Assembly: GCF_000234665.1 (NCBI RefSeq)
Contig: NC_018336.1
Location: 1,095,069-1,159,068, forward strand
Reading direction: 5' to 3'
DNA: 64,000 nucleotides
From: Leishmania mexicana MHOM/GT/2001/U1103
Taxonomy: Eukaryota > Euglenozoa > Kinetoplastea > Trypanosomatida > Trypanosomatidae
The notes below the pieces were generated by a model, which was not told where the DNA came from, did no database searches, and saw only the letters and a program-made list of their open reading frames with translations. This document shows positions 9,616 to 18,816 of this stretch, one piece after another. The position numbers and the translations under genes were made by a program. The first letter of the stretch is position 1. Every line of letters starts with the position of its first letter.

Positions 9616-12072
9616 ATGCCACCAAAGGCGCCCAAGGGAGCCCCCAAGGCGGCGGCCAAGAAAGGGCCGCCGAACGCCATGCTGGCGAAGCTCAAGATGA
9701 AGATGGAGCTTCAGAAGGCGGAAGAGGAGCGTCTGCGCTTCGAGGCCGAAGAAGAGGAGCGCCGCATCCGTGAGGAGGAGAGGCTCGCTGAGGAGCAGCG
9801 CAAGTTCGAGGAGGCGGAGCGCCAGAAGGAGCGCGAGCGTCAGAAGGAGGAGGAGCGTGTGGCCCGAAAGGAGCGCAAGGCGGCTGGGAAGAACGACGCC
9901 CTCGACCGCATGCGCGCGGCTGGCATGATATTGCCCGATGTAGATCGCATTCGCCATGATGAGGAGGTGCGCAAGGTGGAGGAGAACGCTGCGCCAAAGC
10001 CGAAGCCGAAGCCGAAGCCGAAGCCGGTCGTTGCCGCGGCCCCGCCTCCCGAAGAGGGGGAGGAGGAGGAAGAGGGGGAGCCGACGGAGCTGACAGAGTC
10101 CGAAGAGGAGATCGACGAGGACGACTGGGAAGCCGTCATGGAGCGCGATGAGCGTCGCGCCACCCGGCACACGAACAACGAGCGCATCCGTGCCGAGCGT
10201 GCTGAGCGCAAGGAGACCCGCGAGGCGGAGAAGCGGCGGATGGAGGAGGAGATTCGGTCCAAAAACCACGTTCTGGAGAAGGTGAGCAACCTGCGCTCCC
10301 CGATTTGCTGTGTGCTCGGCCACGTCGATACGGGTAAGACCAGCCTGCTGGATCGAATTCGGTCCACCAACGTACAGGGAGGCGAGGCCGGTGGTATTAC
10401 GCAGCAGATCGGCGCGACCTTCTTCCCTCGCGAGTCCCTCGTGTCTGCCACAGAGGAGCTGGCCAAGAAGTACAAGTGCAACCTGAACGTACCGGGTCTG
10501 CTGGTGATCGACACGCCCGGTCACGAGTCCTTTACGAACTTGCGCAGTCGCGGCAGCAGTCTGTGTGACATTGCAATTCTGGTGGTGGATATCATGCACG
10601 GTCTGGAGCAGCAGACGCGCGAGTCCATCCGCCTGTTGCGCGAAAAGCGCTGTCCATTCATTGTGGCACTGAACAAGGTGGATCGCCTCTTCGACTGGCA
10701 GCCGCACGAAAACATGGACATACAGCAGTCACTGGAGCTGCAGAAGGCGCACGTCCGCAGTGAGTTCCACACGCGCTGGTGCCAGGTGAAGAACGAGCTC
10801 TCCGCGGAGGGGCTCAACTCGGAGCTGTACTACAACAACAAGGAGGTGCGCAACGTTGTGTCGGTCGTGCCGACGTCGGCCCGAACCGGCGAGGGCGTGT
10901 GCGACCTGCTCCTGCTGGAGATTCAGCTCGTGCAGCAGTTCATGGAGGGCAAGGTGACCTACAAGGACGATTTGCAGTGTACGGTGCTTGAGGTGAAGCC
11001 GATCACGGGGTACGGCTTCACGATCGACGTCATCCTCATCAACGGCGAGCTGCACGAGGGAGACGAGATATGTCTGTGCGGTCAAAACGGCCCCATCTTC
11101 ACGCAAATCCGGTCCCTGCTGACACCGCAGCCGCTACGCGAGATGCGTGTGCGCAGCGAGTACATTCACCACAAGTCGATCAAGGCGGCAATGGGTGTGA
11201 AGATCTCCGGAAACGACCTCGAGTACGTCATCCCCGGTACCCACCTCCTTGTTGTGCGCGCGAGCGACAAGAAGGAGAAGATCGCCGAGCTGGTCATGAA
11301 GGATGCAACGAACATCAACGAGTTCCTGGACCCCGACGGCCTCGGCGTGAGTGTGCAGAGCAGCACCCTCGGTGCCCTTGAAGCCCTTCTGTCATTCCTG
11401 AAAGGCATGAAAATCCCAGTGGCAAGCATCGCCATCGGCCCAATCTACAAGCGCCACATGCACCAGGTGCTATCGATGAAGCGGCGCGAGCCGCGCTACG
11501 CCGTGATTCTTGCTTTCGACGTGCCGGTTTCCGAGGAGGCGCGCGAGATCGCGAAAAAGAATGACATCGACATCTTCGAGGCGAACATCATTTACCACCT
11601 CTTTGACAAGTTTACTCGCTACATGAACGAGTACGAGCAGCGTGAAAAGGACCGCCTGCGCTCTGTCGCGGTCTTCCCGGTGCAGCTGAAGATGATTGCC
11701 GAGTCGATCCACTCAACCGACCCCATCATCATTCCAGTCACGGTGGAGCGTGGTCAGCTGCGCCCCGGGACGCCACTGAGCGCGATTCGTAAGAAGGACG
11801 ACAGCATCGTCGTTATTGGCCGCGTGATGTCGATGGAGCGCGATAACCGGCCAGTGGAGATCGGCACCCCTGGCATGGACCTGGCTGTGAAGATAAACTC
11901 CGGTGAGTCGGGCGTCACCGTCGGCCGGCAGTTCGACAACAGTGACATCATTGTGTCCCATATCACTCGCCAGTCCGTGGATGCCGTGAAGAAGTTCAAG
12001 GACGAGCTGAAGGCGGATGATGTGTTGCTGCTGGCCTCGCTCATCAAGGTGCTGAAGGTGCCAAACAAGTAA
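9616..12072 (+). CDS. Translation initiation factor eIF5B (IF-2 family GTPase)
   Basis: The protein has 818 residues. eIF5B is the GTPase that promotes 60S joining to the 48S complex in the cytoplasm. The N-terminus (1-215) is a Lys/Glu-rich charged arm with a (KP)n run at ~130-142 and an acidic block around 150-175. The G domain follows with G1 GHVDTGKTSLLD (~235), G2 GGITQQIGATFFP, G3 DTPGHESF (~299) and G4 NKVD (353-356). Domain II, the DPDGLGVSVQSSTLGALEALL region of domain III, and domain IV are all present. The first ATG in frame (CAGGAGCCATGCC context) begins MPPKAPKGAPKAAAKK, a typical basic eIF5B start. At 818 residues it is shorter than yeast (~1000) and human (~1220) eIF5B because the N-terminal arm is reduced. 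No organellar presequence is visible, and domain order and the G2 sequence fit eIF5B better than mitochondrial IF-2. Confidence 0.95.
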   Translation: MPPKAPKGAPKAAAKKGPPNAMLAKLKMKMELQKAEEERLRFEAEEEERRIREEERLAEEQRKFEEAERQKERERQKEEERVARKERKAAGKNDALDRMRAAGMILPDVDRIRHDEEVRKVEENAAPKPKPKPKPKPVVAAAPPPEEGEEEEEGEPTELTESEEEIDEDDWEAVMERDERRATRHTNNERIRAERAERKETREAEKRRMEEEIRSKNHVLEKVSNLRSPICCVLGHVDTGKTSLLDRIRSTNVQGGEAGGITQQIGATFFPRESLVSATEELAKKYKCNLNVPGLLVIDTPGHESFTNLRSRGSSLCDIAILVVDIMHGLEQQTRESIRLLREKRCPFIVALNKVDRLFDWQPHENMDIQQSLELQKAHVRSEFHTRWCQVKNELSAEGLNSELYYNNKEVRNVVSVVPTSARTGEGVCDLLLLEIQLVQQFMEGKVTYKDDLQCTVLEVKPITGYGFTIDVILINGELHEGDEICLCGQNGPIFTQIRSLLTPQPLREMRVRSEYIHHKSIKAAMGVKISGNDLEYVIPGTHLLVVRASDKKEKIAELVMKDATNINEFLDPDGLGVSVQSSTLGALEALLSFLKGMKIPVASIAIGPIYKRHMHQVLSMKRREPRYAVILAFDVPVSEEAREIAKKNDIDIFEANIIYHLFDKFTRYMNEYEQREKDRLRSVAVFPVQLKMIAESIHSTDPIIIPVTVERGQLRPGTPLSAIRKKDDSIVVIGRVMSMERDNRPVEIGTPGMDLAVKINSGESGVTVGRQFDNSDIIVSHITRQSVDAVKKFKDELKADDVLLLASLIKVLKVPNK

Positions 12073-14393
12073 AAGCACACAGGACGAGGAGCCGCGCGTG
12101 AAGAAGAACAACGCAGGCCCAAAAGGAAGTGGTAGATCGAAGAGGCGGGCGAGGGGTATGGGATGGGTAGAGGGGGTCTACGCAGACACACACACACACA
12201 GAGGAAGGTAGGACCAGGGGCGGGGAAAAAGAAAAGAGTGGGTAAGAGGAGGTGTGCGTGTGTGTCTTCACTGCTAGGTACATCGACTGGCACATAAGCA
12301 CGCAATGGTGTCGCTCCACACGCCTGCTCGTATGTACTGGTGTGTGCGTGTTTTCGTCTATTCTTGTGGAGTTTCTTGTGGCGCGCAATCAAGTACGCAT
12401 ACGCCTATCGTAGCTCGCCGCCGCCGTCGCCTCCTCCTCCTCCTTACGCTCTCCCTTTCCCAGCCCACGGATCTATCAATGAAGGCAACGTTTTGTCGTG
12501 CAGCAGTATGCACCTCCATCGTGCTTCTCCTCTCCTCTGTCCCGATCTCTTCACGTTTCTCCTCCTCCCCCTTGCGCACGCGATGACACAGTGGCCCTGC
12601 CCTTTTCATCCTGCATTCGTTTTTTTTTGCTTTTTCCGACGCTGTGTTCCGCCTGCACACACGCACGCACCGCTCGCTATCCTTTTTTACTGTTTTCTGT
12701 TTTTCTTCTCGGCGACGCACCCACACACCCACACACACACACACACGCACATACAAAGCCACTGTCATTACCCTTTTCATTTGGTCCGTCTATTCGCACA
12801 CTCGACGTGTGCCGCGGTTCACGACGGTGGCACCCGTTCTTGGAGAGGCGCCCGTGCGTGGTTCCCTTTCCTTGCTTTGTATGTGATTAACATGACTCGT
12901 AACTAACGCCTCTCCTCCTCCTCCTCCTCCTCGGTGCCTCGCTTTAGTTTTTTCTTTTTTTCACCTCTTGTGCGTGAGTGTGCCGCTTTTTGTTTTTGTG
13001 TGTGTGTGTGTGTGACAGGACTCTTGCTGGTACCGGCGCATTTACGTCAGCGGCTTTCGATCACGGCGTTGGTGCTGGTATGCGCGCAGGGAGGAGGGGC
13101 GCGCGTGTTAATCGCTTCACACGCGCGCCTCGCTCTTCCCCCAAGTAACTTTTTTTATTTTGTCTTTCGTGGCCGTTGGTGTTCTCTCGCTTGCCTTTCT
13201 TTTTCTCCTGATATTGATAAGACGCGGATGCTCCTCCCTCTTCCCCTCGTCGCTCGCGCACGCACGTGAGCTCACGGAACGCGGCCACTTAGACAAGGCA
13301 ACCAGGAAAAACACGCTTCTCGAACATGAGGATGTGAACTCCATGGCACCATCATTTTTGAGCAGCGCGCGTGTTGCGTATGCATGCAGGTGGTACTGCT
13401 GAACCCCCACCCCCTCCTCCCCCTTCATCCTTCGCTCATCAGTCAAAACTAAGCAAACAACGCAGCCCCCCCCTTCCCCCACCTCCCCTCAAACATACAA
13501 CAACAAAGAACCGATAACGCAGCAAGCTGCACGAGGTGGAGGGTAACGATGATGGGTCTCATCGGCAGCAATGGGGCGAGAAGTATAAAAGAAAAAAAAG
13601 GTATACAGCAGTAGCGGCGGCATGTGCAGCGGCTATTGCACGTGATAACGTGAGTCTTTCTACACACAACAGAAACCGAAGCAGAAACAGACGACTGCGC
13701 CGAGTTGTCTCGGCGGAGAGACTGATCTTTGTTGCGTTGCGGCGCCGGGCCTGTGCTGCTCGTGGTAATAATGCGAGCGGCAGCAAGGAGGGAAGAGGAG
13801 CGAAGTGCTGAAGGGCAGCAAGTAATGTACGTGCCATGTGCGCCTCCTTCCCTTTTCGCTAGCGCACGCCTCGCAACCTCCACTGATGCCCTGTGTTGTG
13901 TGGAGGTAGGCGTGCACACTACAGCCACATTCAAGTAGCATCAAAAGCCAAGGCGGACAACTTGAGATGTTGGGTAGCGGTGCCGTTGCCGCGATCCGAG
14001 CCGACATCACGAGTTCTGCGCCTACCTGCGTCCAGAGACACGGGGCTTTCTATCTATACCAGCATCATTGGTGATCAAACAAACGTAGGCTGTGTGTGTC
14101 AGCCATCGCTCTCAAGTCGTCATTCACTCATGCCTCCTTCTCTTTTCTCTCCTTACGCGGCTGCGCTGCCCCTCACATTCTGGCTACTGTGCTCTTCACC
14201 CTCTTTGACTCGCCCTGCCCCCGCGAGAAAGACGCACTCGTGCTACTCCGTTGAGGGCTGAGGGACAGGCGAGGTCCGTAGTGGTCGCTAAAACGCCAAG
14301 GAATCGCTGCACGTGTGGTGCACGACGCCACACAAAAGTCAGCCCCCGTGCACCTCATCTTCTTACCTTTCATTGGTGTGTTTTCGTTCAACC
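12073..14393. other. Intergenic/UTR region, 2.3 kb
   Basis: Contains CA tracts at 12187-12199 and 12722-12750, CCT/CTC-rich runs at 12419-12470 and 12907-12932, and a GT tract at 12999-13015. A pyrimidine tract at 14131-14154 and the AG at 14226-14227 are a plausible trans-splice signal for the next gene, giving a leader of ~165 bases with no upstream ATG. No gene was recognised. Confidence 0.8.
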
Positions 14394-17300
14394 ATGCTGA
14401 CTCCCTCGCTCCTGGCGGACTCTGTTGTCCGCGCTGCCGCATGGGATGACGGTGGGGCGGAGTTCATCTTTGTCGACGGCACCATTATGTCTTTTGTGGA
14501 CAATATGAACACGTTCGTAGCGGTGCGCAGCAACCCTAGTCCTCGCGACGCACAGCGGGCAGCCACTCACGCGGCCCGGCAGCGACAGCAGGAGGAAAGG
14601 CGGCTGCGGTTGTCGCCGACAGCCGCAGCTGCAGCAGGCGAATATGTCGACTTGACTGATGACCCCAAAGACGACGATGACGATAACCGCGAGCTGTGCT
14701 TTACAGCCTGGACGCTCAGCAGTGACGTGGGTAAGGTGCGGGCAGCTCTCCACATCTTCAACAGCCTCAGCGAAAAGCCTCGGCTGCTGACGCCGCTGCT
14801 GCCTTCAGAAACCCCTACATCTCTTCTCTCGTCTTCCTTGTTGACAGCTAGCGCCTCTGCGGTGACACCGGCATATTCGATGGTGGGATCTTGTGGCGTG
14901 TGGCAAGAGCCGGGGCCTCCGATCGACACCCTGTTGCTGGAGCGGCGGGCTGACCTGTTCCGGCGATACGTCGTGCTTGGCACCGTTCGCCAGTGGATGC
15001 CCGTTTCTGCAGCAGCTCCACAGAGGGAGTCCGCGGTTCCAAGCGCGGCGCGGAGCGACCTACCGCAGTCAGAGTCATGTCTCATCGGTGCCACGGCCGC
15101 GGCTCCGCTTACTGTGGAGCGTGCGGCAGAGTTGAGAATGGCAAAGAGCCCACCTGAGCACATAGAATATGGCGATGATTCGAGTGCCACACATCCCAAG
15201 GAGGTGCCTGTTGGCACGGTACTCGAGCTATGGTGTGCTCTGCGCCGTGTCTGTATGACGGTTGCGGTGCACCGCGAAACCTTCACGGTGCGGTGGCCAG
15301 CGCCGGTGACCCGTAGCGACGGATCACGACTACCGCTGTCGTTTCATGCGCTAGACACTGCGACATTGCATCTGTCACCAGTTTCGCCCAGCTGGTCCTC
15401 CTCCATCTCGCCTCCAGGCTCTGCATCTGCGCCGCTGCTGTTCACATACATGGAGCAGACGTTCCCAGTGCGCGACCCACCAGACGCGTGGCGGACGATG
15501 CTGCAGCTCGCGCTAGAGCTCGACGCAGAGCTTCCTGGAGAGGAGAGGGAAGGCAGCGCACCCAGCTCAGCGTCAGCGTCACCGTCCCACACCACCATCG
15601 GCGCAGTAGGCACGGAGTGCGACGAGAATGTCGGCCGTTCTGCTTCCTGGCATGGCTGCTTGCCTGAACCGCACCGCTGGAGTGGTGCACTGAACCAGCA
15701 CCGTAACACCAACCCTTGCCGCTTCTCTCGACTAACTGCATCGCAGGCGGCGCACCTCGCTGCACCGCGGACGACACGCGCCGTGGACGCGATGCGTGCG
15801 CTTCACCCACGTGGCTCACGACTTTGTTGGATGTACGAGGCGAGCCACTGCGGTTCAAGTCGGGAGAGCCCGTCTGCCGTGTACTGGTGTGTGCAGGGGT
15901 CCGCTGTAACCACACCCATCAAGGGAAACCTCGGCGGCACTGCTGTCGTGACAGGGACTTCGACGGCCGCGTCGCTTCGGGGTACCGAAGTTGTGGCGTG
16001 GGTGGCCGAAGATGGTAGTGTTGTGCGAACCACGCTCGAGGGGCAGGGCTACACAATCAGACACCATCGTCTTCACTTGTCTTCGTCTTGTGCGACGGCA
16101 CCAGCGCCGGCTGTTTACCGACTCCAGGCACACGACACCGCGGCAGCGATGATGGCAGTAGACAAGCGCCTGCCATCAACCATCACGCCACTGCGCTGCC
16201 ACATTCACGTATCGCCTCCGTTAGCATCAACGCAGTTGCATAACGGCGGCGAAGTGCTGCAGAGCTGCTGTGCCTTGTCGCCCAGGGCGACGCTGCACCT
16301 TCGCGGCGACCCCAACTCGCGGTCTTCACCACATGGCGACACACGAAAAAAGGACACCGCCGCCGCCGCTGCAGCGTCAGCAGCCGCAACAGCCTCGCCG
16401 GAGGCGTTTGCAGTCGCCATCATTGACCCTCAAAGCCTCCACTGCGCGCCAGCGTTCTCGACCGACGGCATACAACGAGCCTGCACCGCGGCCACAGTCA
16501 CTCCTGCGTGTGCGTGCTCTGCCTTGGCGGCTCTCACCGCATTGTTGGTGTCAAGCGAGCAACGTATCCCTGGATACATGGACTCGCACTGCAACGCAGC
16601 AGCAGGGGCGCTCTTCCTTGCATCGCAGGGCAAGGGTGTCACCTGTGGGAAATTGGCGTCTTTGGAAGCCAGCGACGCGGTGCGCCGCCTGCGCCTCGGC
16701 CGCTACGTCGCCTCTGTGGTGGACGTCGCCATTCAGCTGTCCCAGGTGAACTGCGCCGCCAAGCGTGCGGCTGACGCCGCCAGACCGTCGACAGACCAGC
16801 CACGACTCGCTGCGTACTGTTGCTCCGGACCGGCAGCGACTTCTCGGCCGTGCTGGTCGACTAGTGGGCACGACTTATCATGTCGCAAAGGAGCCCTCTC
16901 AGCCGCGGCGACGGCCAACTCCAGTAACGCTTCCGCTGCCTCCGTTGTCTACTTGACAAGTCGGCTGGACGGCATCGGCACCTTCACAGCACTCACCAAC
17001 GGCACCATTCGTGTCCACTTTGACGACCGCACCCTCCTTACACTCGTCCCCGGCGTGAACGAGGTGGACGAAGAGGAGCTGCTGGCGACGTGTGTGCTGC
17101 GCAACGCCACACGGTGTACAATGCGTGCGGCGCAGTGCCACCCTGGACACGCGATGCACCGCTACTTGGCCTACGCGCTTCCGTTTCGTCGATATGTGTA
17201 CTGGAAAGCTGTACACCCGCATGAAACGGTTGTCATGGACGGTGGATGTGCCGGGGTCTCGGTCAGCGAAAGACATACGACTGCGCTGCAGGAGAAACCG

Positions 17301-17831
17301 CAGCAGGGACAGGGGCAAAGCCCGAGAGCAGCGGTGGCTGGTAGAGTCGAACACACCACTGCTCGCGACGACGCTTCTGCGTCACTGGCCAGCATCTCCG
17401 CAATGGAGGCGGGCGCGTCTCTGCTGGAGCCCCCGCTTCTGGATGAGTCTCTATGTCTCCTGCCGAGCTTGCGGTCGTGCTCCTTGGCCACATCCTTCGG
17501 GGTGCCGGGCGACGACGACGAGCGCGCTGCAACCGTGTTGAGCAACGCCGTTCGGGCTTCAGAGGTGAAGAGCGAGCCACTACACTATCCTCTGCCCAGT
17601 GGCCCGATATGCTCTCCGCGAGTCCGCTTCTTCACCTCCGATGCCGTGATGTCTCAAGGCACCTTGAATGACACTGGCCCAGCATGGGGACTAGTAGACA
17701 CTCAGCGAACGATGCAGACATACTACGACGCCGAAGTGGCCGAGGCGGCGGCGCAGCGGACCCGACTGCAGGAGCTCCTCGATCAAAACGAGGCCCTTTC
17801 GAAAGCTACCCGAGCTCTTCTACGTGACTAG
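14394..17831 (+). CDS. C5orf34-like protein (DUF4524/DUF4520-type)
   Basis: The protein has 1145 residues; start at the ATG in TTCAACCATG. The N-terminal block VRAAAWDDGGAEFIFVDG (from residue 12) matches the style of the N-terminal domain of vertebrate C5orf34. Further blocks occur in the same order: FTVRWPAP (~298), PPDAWRTMLQLALEL, CLPEPHRW, VVAWVAEDGSV, and near the C-terminus FTALTNGTIRVHFDDRTLL (~860) followed by a RRYVYW block (~935). These collinear blocks are the reason for the call, made from memory of the human protein. Long Ser/Ala-rich insertions between them explain the greater length (human ~640). The final ~35 residues are a short coiled coil. The molecular function of C5orf34 is not established, so none is assigned; no catalytic motif is visible. 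Confidence 0.6.
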   Translation: MLTPSLLADSVVRAAAWDDGGAEFIFVDGTIMSFVDNMNTFVAVRSNPSPRDAQRAATHAARQRQQEERRLRLSPTAAAAAGEYVDLTDDPKDDDDDNRELCFTAWTLSSDVGKVRAALHIFNSLSEKPRLLTPLLPSETPTSLLSSSLLTASASAVTPAYSMVGSCGVWQEPGPPIDTLLLERRADLFRRYVVLGTVRQWMPVSAAAPQRESAVPSAARSDLPQSESCLIGATAAAPLTVERAAELRMAKSPPEHIEYGDDSSATHPKEVPVGTVLELWCALRRVCMTVAVHRETFTVRWPAPVTRSDGSRLPLSFHALDTATLHLSPVSPSWSSSISPPGSASAPLLFTYMEQTFPVRDPPDAWRTMLQLALELDAELPGEEREGSAPSSASASPSHTTIGAVGTECDENVGRSASWHGCLPEPHRWSGALNQHRNTNPCRFSRLTASQAAHLAAPRTTRAVDAMRALHPRGSRLCWMYEASHCGSSRESPSAVYWCVQGSAVTTPIKGNLGGTAVVTGTSTAASLRGTEVVAWVAEDGSVVRTTLEGQGYTIRHHRLHLSSSCATAPAPAVYRLQAHDTAAAMMAVDKRLPSTITPLRCHIHVSPPLASTQLHNGGEVLQSCCALSPRATLHLRGDPNSRSSPHGDTRKKDTAAAAAASAAATASPEAFAVAIIDPQSLHCAPAFSTDGIQRACTAATVTPACACSALAALTALLVSSEQRIPGYMDSHCNAAAGALFLASQGKGVTCGKLASLEASDAVRRLRLGRYVASVVDVAIQLSQVNCAAKRAADAARPSTDQPRLAAYCCSGPAATSRPCWSTSGHDLSCRKGALSAAATANSSNASAASVVYLTSRLDGIGTFTALTNGTIRVHFDDRTLLTLVPGVNEVDEEELLATCVLRNATRCTMRAAQCHPGHAMHRYLAYALPFRRYVYWKAVHPHETVVMDGGCAGVSVSERHTTALQEKPQQGQGQSPRAAVAGRVEHTTARDDASASLASISAMEAGASLLEPPLLDESLCLLPSLRSCSLATSFGVPGDDDERAATVLSNAVRASEVKSEPLHYPLPSGPICSPRVRFFTSDAVMSQGTLNDTGPAWGLVDTQRTMQTYYDAEVAEAAAQRTRLQELLDQNEALSKATRALLRD

Positions 17832-18816
17832 ATGGGTTGTTGTGGTGGAGGGTGATGCAAAATGACCACAGTGTGAAATCTGTGGCTATGACGCATGCGA
17901 GTTCTGGGCGTGTGCGTGCGCTTCCTTCTGTTATTATTTAGTTTTGATTCTGAGTAGATGCAATTGAGCTTCATAGATTCCGCAGTGGACGAGGGAGAGG
18001 GAGGGGCAGGCACACACACACACACACACACAAGCCCCTGCGCCCATTCTCCTTCCCTGTTTGTCGCTGGCCGACACGAGGCCTTCGCTCTCTGCACATA
18101 GAAGACACCACCCAAGGAAAGTACTCACGTGCCCCCGTTTACAAGTGCGTCGTCTCCGTTGCGCCTCTTGCGCTCACCACCATGCAAACGAGGAGGGGAG
18201 ACCTGTGTGTGTGTGGAGGGGGGTGTCCATGCCCCTGGCGTGCAAGCTCAAAGGTGCAGCATACCGATTAAAAGGAAGAGGCAACGTGCGCCTCACCAAC
18301 ACACCCACGCATGCAGGAGAGGCGGAGGATGACGTTGGACAGAAGTCTGCCTGCCGCACAGGTATGCTGTGTGAGATAAAGGCAATCGGATTTGCTCTAT
18401 GGAGCAAACGGAAACCCGAAAGCGCCACGTTCTCAGACGGCGAGGTCACTGATGTCGATGCACTCCCCCACCCCTGTTCCAGTGTTCTCGCTCCCATAGC
18501 ATATGCGTTGTGTTGGTACTCCCTCATGTGCCGCCTCGTCCGCTCTCCACCGTCCCTCCCTCTCTCCTCTCCGCTGCTGTGGCCCACGGTGTTCTCGGTG
18601 GTGCACCGCCGCTTTCCATCATCGGCCTCTCCGCCCCCCTTTTGTTGTTGTTTCGCCCGTGAATGGGGGTGGAAGAGAGGGAAAGGACCATACAGAGAGG
18701 CAGCGCGTACACTCACTTGACTGGGAGAAGGAAGAAGGAGAGCGTCAGCTGCTCAGCTCTGCGCTGAAAACTCGGTACACGTTTTACACCTGACATGCGC
18801 ACGTACAGTCCCGAGG
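17832..18816. other. Intergenic/UTR region, ~1 kb
   Basis: Contains a CA tract at 18012-18032 and a CT-rich stretch at 18541-18575. A frame open across 18061-18720 has no ATG until 18229, and its composition looks random, so it is not called. An ATG at 18795 lies 22 bases before the next gene, out of frame. Confidence 0.75.

Noticed and set aside
9574..10707. 377-codon minus-strand frame opposite eIF5B
   Set aside because: Leu/Arg/His-rich antisense shadow of the eIF5B coding sequence caused by its codon use.
18061..18720. 219-codon open frame between the C5orf34-like and 929-residue genes
   Set aside because: No ATG until 18229, random-looking composition, and it ends in CT-rich leader sequence.
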